Source of the DNA: Collinsella sp.
Lineage (GTDB): Bacteria > Actinomycetota > Coriobacteriia > Coriobacteriales > Coriobacteriaceae
NCBI GenBank assembly: GCA_019425045.1
Contig: JAHYYI010000007.1
Coordinates: 1-64,000, forward strand
Reading direction: 5' to 3'
DNA length: 64,000 nucleotides
Shown: in pieces, positions 34,272 to 41,463 of the stretch
Layout of the letters: every line of letters starts with the position of its first letter
Numbering within the stretch: the stretch's first letter is position 1
The notes under the pieces: generated by a model
Databases searched by the model: none
The model's input: only the letters and a program-made list of their open reading frames with translations
What the model was told of the DNA's origin: nothing
Position numbers and translations under genes: made by a program

Positions 34272-36767
34272 GTGACGGAACAGAAGATGAGCCCGCAGGC
34301 TATCGAGGTGCGCGGTGCACGTGTCCACAATCTCAAGGACATCGATATCGATATTCCGCTGGGGAGGCTCGTGGGCATTGCCGGCGTGTCGGGCTCGGGC
34401 AAGAGCTCGCTGGCGCTGGGAGTTCTTTATGCCGAGGGCTCGCGCCGTTACCTGGAGGCGCTCAGCACCTATACTCGACGTCGCCTGACGCAGGCCGAGC
34501 ACGCCCAGGTGGACGAGGTATTGCACGTACCGGCGGCACTCGCGTTGCATCAGCGTCCCAGTGTGCCAGGCGTGCGCTCGACCTTTGGTACCATGACCGA
34601 GCTCAACAACAGTCTGCGTTTGCTCTTTAGCCGCTGTGCCCATCACGTGTGCCCACATTGCGGGGCGCGTGTGGAGCCGAGCCTTAACGTGGCTGCGGGC
34701 CTGTCGCTCACGTGCCCCGCATGCGGCCGCGAGTTCTACGCGCCGAGTGCCGAGGACCTTGCCTTTAACAGCGGCGGTGCGTGCCCTACCTGCGGCGGCA
34801 CCGGTGTCATGCGCGAGGTGGACGAAGCGAGCCTGGTGCCCGACGAGTCAAAGACCATCAACGAAGGCGCGGTGCTTCCCTGGGGTACGCTCATGTGGGA
34901 TCTGATGAAGCAGGTAGCCGGCGAGATGGGCGTGCGCACCGACGTGCCGTTTAACCAGCTCACGCCCGCCGAGCGCGACATTGTGTTCCACGGTCCGGCG
35001 GTTAAGAAGCACATTCTCTACGTTCCCAAAAAAGGCGAGGGCGCCACGCCGCTCGACTTCACCTATTACAATGCCGTCTATACGGTCGAGAATGCGCTCG
35101 CCAAGGTTAAGGACGATAAGGGACTTAAGCGCGTGGCTCGCTTTTTGCGCGAGGGCCCGTGCCGTGACTGCGGCGGCACGCGTCTCTCCGAGGCTGCGCG
35201 CCAGCCCCAGGTGCGTGGTATCAATCTGGCGCAGGCCGCGGCCATGACGCTGGGTGAGGCGATTGAGTGGGCGCGCGGGGTGCCCGCATCCTTGCCGGCC
35301 GAGATGCAGCCCATGGCGACGGATATCTGCGATTCGTTTTTGAGCGCGGCTCGTCGCCTGGTCGACCTGGGGCTCGATTACCTCTCGCTCGACCGCGCCG
35401 GTGCTACGCTCTCCACGGGTGAGCGCCAGCGCGTGCAGCTTGCCCGCGTGGTGCGCAACCGCTCGACGGGCGTGCTGTATGTGCTCGACGAGCCCTCGAT
35501 CGGCTTGCATCCTGCCAATGTTGACGGCTTGGTAGGCGTAATGCGCGATCTGGTGGATGACGGCAACACCGTGGTCGTTGTCGACCACGACACGCGCGTA
35601 TTGGCGGAAGCCGATTATCTGGTCGAGATGGGCCCCGTTGCCGGAGCGGGCGGCGGTAATGTGATCGCCGCCGGTACGGTGGATGAGGTCGAGCAATCGC
35701 AGGACAGCCGCATCGCCCCGTTTTTGCGCTCGGAGCCCAAGCGCTTGCGGCCGCAGGTGGCTGACGACGAAATGTTCGACCAGGGCCATATCCGCATGGC
35801 GACCGATGCCATCCATACCGTCAAACCGCTCGAAGTCGATATACCGCGCGGTCGTCTCGTCGCGGTGACGGGCGTTTCGGGTTCGGGTAAGACGACGTTG
35901 GTGCTCGAGACGCTCATCCCGGCGCTCAAGGCTCAGGCAACTGGCGAGCGCCTGCCAAGCCATGTGCGCTGGATCGATGCCGAGGGCATCGCACGCGCCA
36001 ACCTGATTGACGCTACGCCCATCGGCGCCAACGTGCGCTCGACGGTGGCGACTTATGCCGACATCCATGACGAGCTGCGTCGCGCCTTCGCCCGTACGCC
36101 CGAGGCCAAGGCAGCTGGCTACAAGGCGGGCGCATTTAGCTACAACACCGGCGCCTTGCGCTGCCCTACGTGCGATGGCACGGGTTCGATATCGCTCGAC
36201 GTGCAATTTTTGCCCGATGTCGAGATCGTCTGCCCGTCATGTCGCGGCTCACGCTATGCAGACGCGGCCTCGCATATCCATCGCGAGGGCAAGGACGGGA
36301 GCCTGCTTACGTTGCCGCAGCTCATGGACATAAGTGTGGACGAGGCCCTCGACGCTACGGTGGGGCTCAAGAAAGTTCAGGCGCGCTTACAGACCCTGCA
36401 CGACCTGGGCTTGGGTTATCTCACGCTCGGCGAGCCCACGCCGGCGCTTTCGGGCGGCGAGGCGCAGCGCCTTAAGCTCGCGAGCGAGATGGGCCGCGTG
36501 CAGGATGATGCCGTATTCGTGTTCGACGAACCCACAATTGGCCTGCACCCGCTCGATGTTCAGGTGCTGCTGAGTGTGTTCGACGGCCTCGTTGCCAAGG
36601 GCGCCACAGTCGTCGTAATCGAGCACGACCTCGACCTTATCCGTAACGCCGATTACGCAATCGACATGGGCCCAGGTGGTGGCGACGCAGGCGGGCAAAT
36701 CGTCTGCGTCGGCACGCCGGGCGACATCGTGGCATGCCCCGCAAGCATCACCGGCCGCTACCTATAA
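34272..36767 (+). CDS. UvrA-like ABC ATPase (UvrA paralogue)
   Basis: 831 aa, shorter than the roughly 940-aa canonical UvrA, with two ABC cassettes. Walker A sequences are GVSGSGKSSL near residue 38 and GVSGSGKTTL near residue 535. The signatures are LSTGERQRVQLARVV and LSGGEAQRLKLASEM. The zinc modules CPHCG/CPACG, CPTCGGTG and CPTCDGTG/CPSCRGSRY are present. Class-II UvrA paralogues are linked to DNA-damage tolerance or drug resistance and usually lack the UvrB-binding part. GTG 34272 is preferred; an ATG at 34254 overlaps the AAA gene stop without a ribosome site, and ATG 34287 is also possible. Confidence 0.85.
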   Translation: MTEQKMSPQAIEVRGARVHNLKDIDIDIPLGRLVGIAGVSGSGKSSLALGVLYAEGSRRYLEALSTYTRRRLTQAEHAQVDEVLHVPAALALHQRPSVPGVRSTFGTMTELNNSLRLLFSRCAHHVCPHCGARVEPSLNVAAGLSLTCPACGREFYAPSAEDLAFNSGGACPTCGGTGVMREVDEASLVPDESKTINEGAVLPWGTLMWDLMKQVAGEMGVRTDVPFNQLTPAERDIVFHGPAVKKHILYVPKKGEGATPLDFTYYNAVYTVENALAKVKDDKGLKRVARFLREGPCRDCGGTRLSEAARQPQVRGINLAQAAAMTLGEAIEWARGVPASLPAEMQPMATDICDSFLSAARRLVDLGLDYLSLDRAGATLSTGERQRVQLARVVRNRSTGVLYVLDEPSIGLHPANVDGLVGVMRDLVDDGNTVVVVDHDTRVLAEADYLVEMGPVAGAGGGNVIAAGTVDEVEQSQDSRIAPFLRSEPKRLRPQVADDEMFDQGHIRMATDAIHTVKPLEVDIPRGRLVAVTGVSGSGKTTLVLETLIPALKAQATGERLPSHVRWIDAEGIARANLIDATPIGANVRSTVATYADIHDELRRAFARTPEAKAAGYKAGAFSYNTGALRCPTCDGTGSISLDVQFLPDVEIVCPSCRGSRYADAASHIHREGKDGSLLTLPQLMDISVDEALDATVGLKKVQARLQTLHDLGLGYLTLGEPTPALSGGEAQRLKLASEMGRVQDDAVFVFDEPTIGLHPLDVQVLLSVFDGLVAKGATVVVIEHDLDLIRNADYAIDMGPGGGDAGGQIVCVGTPGDIVACPASITGRYL

Positions 36768-36770
36768 CCG

Positions 36771-36803
36771 AATGTGACAAAGGGACCGTCCCTTTGTCAC
36801 ATT
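36771..36803. repeat. 33-bp palindromic element, family A copy 4, perfect and overlapping trmL stop
   Basis: AATGTGACAAAGGGAC, C, GTCCCTTTGTCACATT: a perfect palindrome of 16 bp per arm. It lies between convergent uvrA-like and trmL genes and supplies the TGA (36797-36799, minus strand) that ends trmL. Confidence 0.9.
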
Positions 36804-37396
36804 CCCGGAAAGCCTGTTTGGCGCAGGGCCTCGTAGAGGACGATGGCGGCGCTGTTGGAGAGGTTGAGTGCGCTGATGCGGTAGTCGTCCGGATTGACGA
36901 AGTTGCCGCAGATATCCTGCTGCAGGATGGCTTCGTGGCTGTCCTCGGTATGCCCCAGCGATTCCTCGTGGGCTTCCCAAGCCTCGGCGTTATCGAGTGA
37001 GTCGCAATCGCGCAGCATGGGGATGCGCTCGCAGCGTTCGGGCGCCGCGGCAAGCAGTGGCTCGGGAATGCCCGAGCTCTCGCTGCCAAAGACCAAGTAG
37101 TCGCCATCGCGGTAGGTGCTTTGCGCATAGGTGCGGCGTGCCTTTTTGGTCAGCAGATGCAGGCGCTCGTCGGCGGGGGAGAGGCCGTTGCGCGCAAGAA
37201 AATCCTCCCAGCTGGCATAGGTCGTCACGTCCAAGTTTTGCCAGTAGCCCAGGCCGGCGCGACGCACCGTCTTGTCGTCGAGTGAAAAGCCCAGTGGCTC
37301 CACCAGATGCAGGCGGGCGCCGGTAACCACGCAGGTGCGGCCGATATTGCCCGTATTGGCCGGAATCTCGGGCGCATACAGCACAATGTTGAACAT
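36797..37396 (-). CDS. trmL: tRNA (cytidine/uridine-34-2'-O)-methyltransferase with an internal insertion
   Basis: SPOUT-class methyltransferase for the wobble base of leucine tRNAs, 199 aa versus the usual 155-160. The N-terminal MFNIVLYAPEIPANTGNIGRTC, the middle LGYWQNLDV, the SAM-knot FGSESSGIPE and the C-terminal LNLSNSAAIVLYEALRQTGF are all present. About 40 extra residues (RDCDSLDNAEAW to GNFVNPDDYR) separate the IPM of motif 2 from the motif-3 LNLSNS. ATG 37396 has AAGGAG upstream. The last residue and stop are provided by a palindromic element. Confidence 0.87.
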   Translation of the reverse strand: MFNIVLYAPEIPANTGNIGRTCVVTGARLHLVEPLGFSLDDKTVRRAGLGYWQNLDVTTYASWEDFLARNGLSPADERLHLLTKKARRTYAQSTYRDGDYLVFGSESSGIPEPLLAAAPERCERIPMLRDCDSLDNAEAWEAHEESLGHTEDSHEAILQQDICGNFVNPDDYRISALNLSNSAAIVLYEALRQTGFPGM

Positions 37397-37419
37397 GAAT
37401 CTCCTTGGCTCAGAACGAA

Positions 37420-37458
37420 AAACCACCACGAAGGGGACAGGCACCTTCGTGGTGGTTT
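37420..37458. repeat. GGGAC-core palindrome, family D
   Basis: AAACCACCACGAAGG, GGACAGGCA, CCTTCGTGGTGGTTT: a perfect 15-bp stem containing GGGGACAGG. It lies between the CobW gene and trmL, 24 bases upstream of the trmL start on the minus strand, so it may sit in the trmL leader or end the CobW transcript. Confidence 0.85.
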
Positions 37459-37497
37459 GGCGATTACGTAGGCGGAAAAATGCCCGCTTGGATAAAC

Positions 37498-38628
37498 CTA
37501 GGCGCGGTGCCAGTCGGTCAGGCAGGCATCGAGGGAGGCGATGAGCGCATCCTTGTCCATGTGACGGCCGATGATGCACAGGCTCGTCATGCGGTCGCCC
37601 GTCTCGTCGTCCCAAATCTGCATGATCTCGGGGTTTTCGTCGATGATCTTCTGCTTTTCGCCCTCGGGTGCGGAATCGACAAACAGGCCGTTCTCCATCA
37701 GGCGCATCTGGTGGCCGGCCTGCTCAAACATGTAGCACATGTCCGGATTGCTGGCCTGCCACAGCGGACCCTTGACGCGGATGACCTCGTCGGGCCACTC
37801 CTGCTCAACAAAATCGGTGAACTTCTGCAGGTCAAACGGCTTGCGGCGCGAGTACACAAAGGTCTCGATGTCGTACTCGAGCACCTCGGGGTCGTCGTGC
37901 TCCTCGGGATGCTCCATAGCCTCGATCCAGGCGGCGGAGTTGTAGGCGCGCATAAAGTCGAAGCGGTCGGTATCGAGCAGTTCCTCCATGGGGACCTCGC
38001 CGTTTTGGGCCTCGACGATCACGGCGTCCTTCTGCAGGCTGCGCACGATGGCCTTGAGCTCGGCGATCTGCTCAGGGCTCACGGTGTCGGTCTTGTTGAG
38101 GATCAGCGTGGAGCAGAACTCGATCTGCTGGATGAGCAGGCTCTCGATGTCGTCCTCGTCGATATCCTCGGCCAGCAGGTCGCGACCGCCGTTGAACTCG
38201 TCGTACATGCGGGCGCAGTCGACCACGGCCACGATGTTGTCGAGCGCGAGCTTGGGCTCGCCGCCCACCTTGGCCTCGTCGCAGAAGCTCGAGATGGTGT
38301 AGGCGATGGGGATAGGCTCGCAGATACCCGAGGCCTCGATGATGATGTAGTCGAAGTTGCCCGAATCGGCGATGCCCTGCAGCTGGTTGGCCAGGTCATC
38401 CGAAAGTGTGCAGCAGATGCAGCCGTTGGTGAGCGGGATGAGGTCGTCGGTCTCGGAAAGGCCGCCGTCGGCGATGAGGCTGGCGTCGACGTTGATCTCG
38501 CCGATATCGTTGACGATCACGGCGGCGCGGATGCCGCCGTCGTTAGCGAGGATGTGGTTGAGCAGCGTGGTCTTGCCGGCACCGAGGTATCCGGTAAGCA
38601 TGATGATCTTCACGGGTTTGTTGGGCAT
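37498..38628 (-). CDS. CobW/G3E-family GTPase (putative metallochaperone)
   Basis: 376 aa. Walker A GYLGAGKTT near residue 13, the metal-binding CxCC motif as GCICCTL near residue 68, EASGICEP, and NKTD near residue 183. CobW C-terminal domain motifs follow (RRKPFDLQKFTDFV, WPDEVIRVKG). Proteins of this group insert or traffic zinc or cobalt into target enzymes. ATG 38628 with AAAGGAGGG is preferred to an in-frame start at 38649. No Zur-type operator was recognised. The target protein is not evident from neighbours. Confidence 0.85.
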   Translation of the reverse strand: MPNKPVKIIMLTGYLGAGKTTLLNHILANDGGIRAAVIVNDIGEINVDASLIADGGLSETDDLIPLTNGCICCTLSDDLANQLQGIADSGNFDYIIIEASGICEPIPIAYTISSFCDEAKVGGEPKLALDNIVAVVDCARMYDEFNGGRDLLAEDIDEDDIESLLIQQIEFCSTLILNKTDTVSPEQIAELKAIVRSLQKDAVIVEAQNGEVPMEELLDTDRFDFMRAYNSAAWIEAMEHPEEHDDPEVLEYDIETFVYSRRKPFDLQKFTDFVEQEWPDEVIRVKGPLWQASNPDMCYMFEQAGHQMRLMENGLFVDSAPEGEKQKIIDENPEIMQIWDDETGDRMTSLCIIGRHMDKDALIASLDACLTDWHRA

Positions 38629-38714
38629 GTGCCCTCCTTTGTTAGACATGGCTTACAGTTGAATCTTATGCCAAACGCCTGCTCTTATACCCATGCGCCG
38701 GCAAATAACACAGG

Positions 38715-39056
38715 CTACTCCCAGGCTCCCCATACATCGGGGCAATAACCGACGGTGGCCTTTTTGCCGTTGCGCACGATGGGCTCGGCTAGAACCTGCT
38801 GGTTTTCGAGCAACTTGTCGAAGCGCTGGCTAGGGGTGAGGTGCTGGATGAGCGCGAGCGTCTCCTCGTCCTTGGCTTTGGGGTTGAGCAGCTTGTCGAT
38901 GCCGCCGACCGCCTGCATCACGCTCGTGAGCTCGCCCTTGCTCATCTCCTTTTCCTTAAGGTCGATAAACTGCACCTTAATGCGGCGCTCCTTAAAATAG
39001 CGCTGGGCCTTCTTGGTGTCGAAGGACTTCTTGGTGCCAAAAATTTGCACGTTCAT
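38715..39056 (-). CDS. ArsC/Spx-family thioredoxin-fold protein lacking the N-terminal cysteine
   Basis: 113 aa. NVQIFGTKKSFDTKKAQRYFKE matches the first strand and helix of ArsC/YffB proteins, and VLAEPIVRNGKKATVGYCPDVW matches the cis-proline/arginine region. Family members normally have a cysteine directly after GTKK; here it is serine, so classical arsenate reductase chemistry is not expected. A single cysteine occurs near the C-terminus (GYCPDVW). The ATG is at 39056, with a poor ribosome site. It is directly downstream of the flavin reductase gene (16-base gap) and probably in its operon. Confidence 0.78.
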   Translation of the reverse strand: MNVQIFGTKKSFDTKKAQRYFKERRIKVQFIDLKEKEMSKGELTSVMQAVGGIDKLLNPKAKDEETLALIQHLTPSQRFDKLLENQQVLAEPIVRNGKKATVGYCPDVWGAWE

Positions 39057-39072
39057 ATAATGTTCCGCCGTT

Positions 39073-39696
39073 CTAACGAATGAAGTTGGTCCTGGCGCGA
39101 TCGGCTTCGGGGGCTTCGATGCCGGCGACCTGTCCTGCCTCGATGCAACGCAGGAGCCAGGCCATGTTTTTGCCGATATTTCGCATGGTGGCCAGGCCCT
39201 CGGCATCTCCATCGGCCTCGCCCGGCATGGCGCCAAAGACGTTGTTCCAATAGGTGGAGGCGACCACGGGCATCTGGTTGATGGTGAAGTATTTATTGAG
39301 TACATCGAAGGTGGTCGACGTGCCGCCACGGCGGGCAACGGCGACCGCGGCGCCCGGCTTGTGCGCAAAGGCCTTGCTGCCAGCATAGAAGGCGCGGTCG
39401 AGGGCCGAGAGGATGCGGCCACTGGGATGCGCGTAGTAGACGGGTGAGCCAAAGACAAAGCCGTCGGCCTGTTCGGCGGCGGCGATGAGCTCGTTCACCA
39501 CGTCGTCATCAAAGGTGCAGCGGCAATCGAGCTTGCCGCACTGGCCACAGCCAATGCAGTCGCGAATGGGCTTGGCGCCCAGCTGGAACACCTCGGTATC
39601 GATGCCCTCGGCATGCAATTGCTCGGCGACCTCGGCGAGCGCGCGGGCGGTGTTGCCGTTTGCCTTGGAGCTGCCATTGACCAAAAGAACCTTCAT
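39073..39696 (-). CDS. Flavodoxin-like NAD(P)H-dependent FMN reductase
   Basis: 207 aa. The N-terminal LLVNGSSKANGNTARAL is the FMN-phosphate loop of flavodoxin-like reductases, followed by CIGCGQCGKLDCRC (a cysteine-rich loop seen in iron-sulfur-like flavoproteins) and FVFGSPVYYAHPSGRILSALDR. It may reduce quinones or azo/nitro compounds, or act as an electron carrier. ATG 39696 with GGGAG upstream is chosen; GTG 39699 is the alternative. It is cotranscribed with the ArsC-like gene. Confidence 0.83.
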   Translation of the reverse strand: MKVLLVNGSSKANGNTARALAEVAEQLHAEGIDTEVFQLGAKPIRDCIGCGQCGKLDCRCTFDDDVVNELIAAAEQADGFVFGSPVYYAHPSGRILSALDRAFYAGSKAFAHKPGAAVAVARRGGTSTTFDVLNKYFTINQMPVVASTYWNNVFGAMPGEADGDAEGLATMRNIGKNMAWLLRCIEAGQVAGIEAPEADRARTNFIR

Positions 39697-39759
39697 CACA
39701 AACTCCCTCTGCTGTTGGTGACTTCTGCAGAGGATTATCGCACGATGGGGGAGGCGGTG

Positions 39760-39798
39760 CGGGCGCGATGCGAAACGGCTTGTGTTTCACATCGCGCC
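39760..39798. other. Hairpin between c-di-GMP gene and flavin reductase
   Basis: GGGCGCGATG and CATCGCGCCC, extended by GAAAC/GTTTC, form a strong stem with no T-run, behind the stop of the diguanylate cyclase gene on the minus strand. Its role is uncertain. Confidence 0.5.
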
Positions 39799-39806
39799 CC
39801 ACGACG

Positions 39807-41336
39807 CTAGTCCAGTTTGGTGCCCGGTACCTGCGGCGCTTCTTCAAGTAGCGCTTTGAGCTCATTCAGAATGGAAACGGGCTGTCGGTCGACGGCGTCC
39901 AGATGAAGCGTGGCCACACGAAGGGGCGGCTGATATTCAAATGAGCCAAAGAGCACGGGAGAGCCCAGGAACCGCTCGATTTCCTCTGCGATCGCGTCGA
40001 TCTCTTCGGGATCGAATTCGTCGAAAAGCGCCACGAACATCGGTCCCGTCGAACGGAACAGACGACCCTTGCCGCGCGAACAATCCATGAGGCAGGCGGC
40101 GCTTTCCGCCAAAACGCGATCGCCCGCATCAAAGCCAAAGCGGGCATTGACCTGAGCGATATCGTCGATTTTAATGGCGACCATGCTCGCCTTGCGCGCC
40201 ACGCGACGCATCTCGCCAATGGCGTTGACCAGGGCGTGAATATCGCCCAGACCGGTCACGGAATCGGTCGTATCTGCCAGGCTTCGGTTGATGATAATGC
40301 CCACGTACATGTTAGGCTCGGTATCGGTGCCGTCCAAGCGGTAGCCCGTGCAGTCGCAAAGCGCGTACGCTCCGGTAGCATCCATCACGCGATACTGCAT
40401 GTAATGGAAGTGCCACGCGCCGTTTACCACCATATCGAGCTCGCTGCGCACGTTGTCGCGGTCTTCGGGGTGAACGCGGGCAAGCCACATATCGAGTGAG
40501 TTGTAGGGATGCTGGGAGGGTAGGTCGAAATCGCGCACGGCATTAATCGACCATTGCGATTCGCCGGTATCGAGGTTAAGGATAAACGGATAGCGTGTCT
40601 CGGAGCTCATGGAGATCGCCTGGAACACGCGGTCGTTGCAAGGAAGTTGATCGGCAATCGGCCGCATCGGCGCGTTGTCTTCTTTCGGTTGCTGCACGCG
40701 GTGCATGAGCTTGTAGCGATACATTTTGCGATCGGCATCCATCGTCATCTGGCGACGCGTATCGCCTGCAAGCGGGTCGACGTGCGAGCAGCCAAAACTA
40801 AAACTGGCGATCATGGGCGCCTTGCCGTCCGATGTTGCCTCGACAAGATCGGTGCGTGTCCGCTCCAAGCGCTGCTCGAGCTCGGCTTCGCCTGTCGTGG
40901 GGGACACGAGTACAAATTCATCTCCACCGATACGGAACAGCATTTCATCGTGCTCCATGGTCTCGGTGAGCGCACGACAGATGCCCAGAATATAGCGGTT
41001 GCCCTCGGCGTGGCCAAACTTATCGTTGCAGTGCTTGAGGTGATCGATGTCAATATAGGCGCAGGTGAAGGGGGCGCCTTTGCGCCAGAGCTGATTGACA
41101 TGGCGGTCGAGTCCACCGCGGTTGCCAAGATTGGTGAGCGAATCGATATAGGCGCTACGTTCGAGCAGCTGGCGTTCTTGTTGCAAGACGGCGAGCGTTT
41201 TCTGCAGTTGCTCGCCGACGGCGCGCAACTCCGTGGGCAGCGCGTCAACGTCGAGCTCGGCGGTTGAGGCCCCGTTCGCAAGCCGCTGAAGATGGGCAAT
41301 GATTGACTGCTCGCCCATGCGATACGACTCGTTCAT
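39807..41336 (-). CDS. GGDEF-domain protein (diguanylate cyclase) with PAS and degenerate GGDEF
   Basis: 509 aa. An N-terminal coiled segment is followed by a GGDEF domain (LTNLGNRGGLDRHV, then FRIGGDEFVLV near residue 142) that keeps the active-site motif, so it may synthesise c-di-GMP. A PAS-like domain (FILNLDTGESQWS to HPEDRDNV to YMQYRV) and a second cyclase-like domain without the motif (RSTGPMFVALF) follow. No signal peptide or membrane segment is seen. It is paralogous to the first 500 residues of the neighbouring EAL protein, indicating gene duplication. Confidence 0.85.
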   Translation of the reverse strand: MNESYRMGEQSIIAHLQRLANGASTAELDVDALPTELRAVGEQLQKTLAVLQQERQLLERSAYIDSLTNLGNRGGLDRHVNQLWRKGAPFTCAYIDIDHLKHCNDKFGHAEGNRYILGICRALTETMEHDEMLFRIGGDEFVLVSPTTGEAELEQRLERTRTDLVEATSDGKAPMIASFSFGCSHVDPLAGDTRRQMTMDADRKMYRYKLMHRVQQPKEDNAPMRPIADQLPCNDRVFQAISMSSETRYPFILNLDTGESQWSINAVRDFDLPSQHPYNSLDMWLARVHPEDRDNVRSELDMVVNGAWHFHYMQYRVMDATGAYALCDCTGYRLDGTDTEPNMYVGIIINRSLADTTDSVTGLGDIHALVNAIGEMRRVARKASMVAIKIDDIAQVNARFGFDAGDRVLAESAACLMDCSRGKGRLFRSTGPMFVALFDEFDPEEIDAIAEEIERFLGSPVLFGSFEYQPPLRVATLHLDAVDRQPVSILNELKALLEEAPQVPGTKLD

Positions 41337-41373
41337 GATGGATAACCTCCTTGGGTGACAGGATGCTCCGTAT

Positions 41374-41406
41374 CATATCCCCAATTCGGTTTGAATTGGG
41401 GATATG
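41374..41406. other. Perfect 14-bp inverted repeat between c-di-GMP genes
   Basis: CATATCCCCAATTC, loop GGTTT, GAATTGGGGATATG. It lies 38 bases upstream of the diguanylate cyclase start and 58 bases behind the EAL gene end (both minus strand). There is no T-run. Its core ATCCCCA...TGGGGAT also occurs in the 24-bp palindrome at 60768-60791. Confidence 0.6.
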
Positions 41407-41463
41407 AGTTAGCCAATGGGGACAAATGCTCCCCTAGACGGTGGTGTTTTGCGCGCGAGCGTA

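Noticed and set aside
34848..36206. 452-codon minus-strand frame inside the UvrA paralogue
   Set aside because: Shadow of an intact ABC ATPase; no ribosome site or family match.
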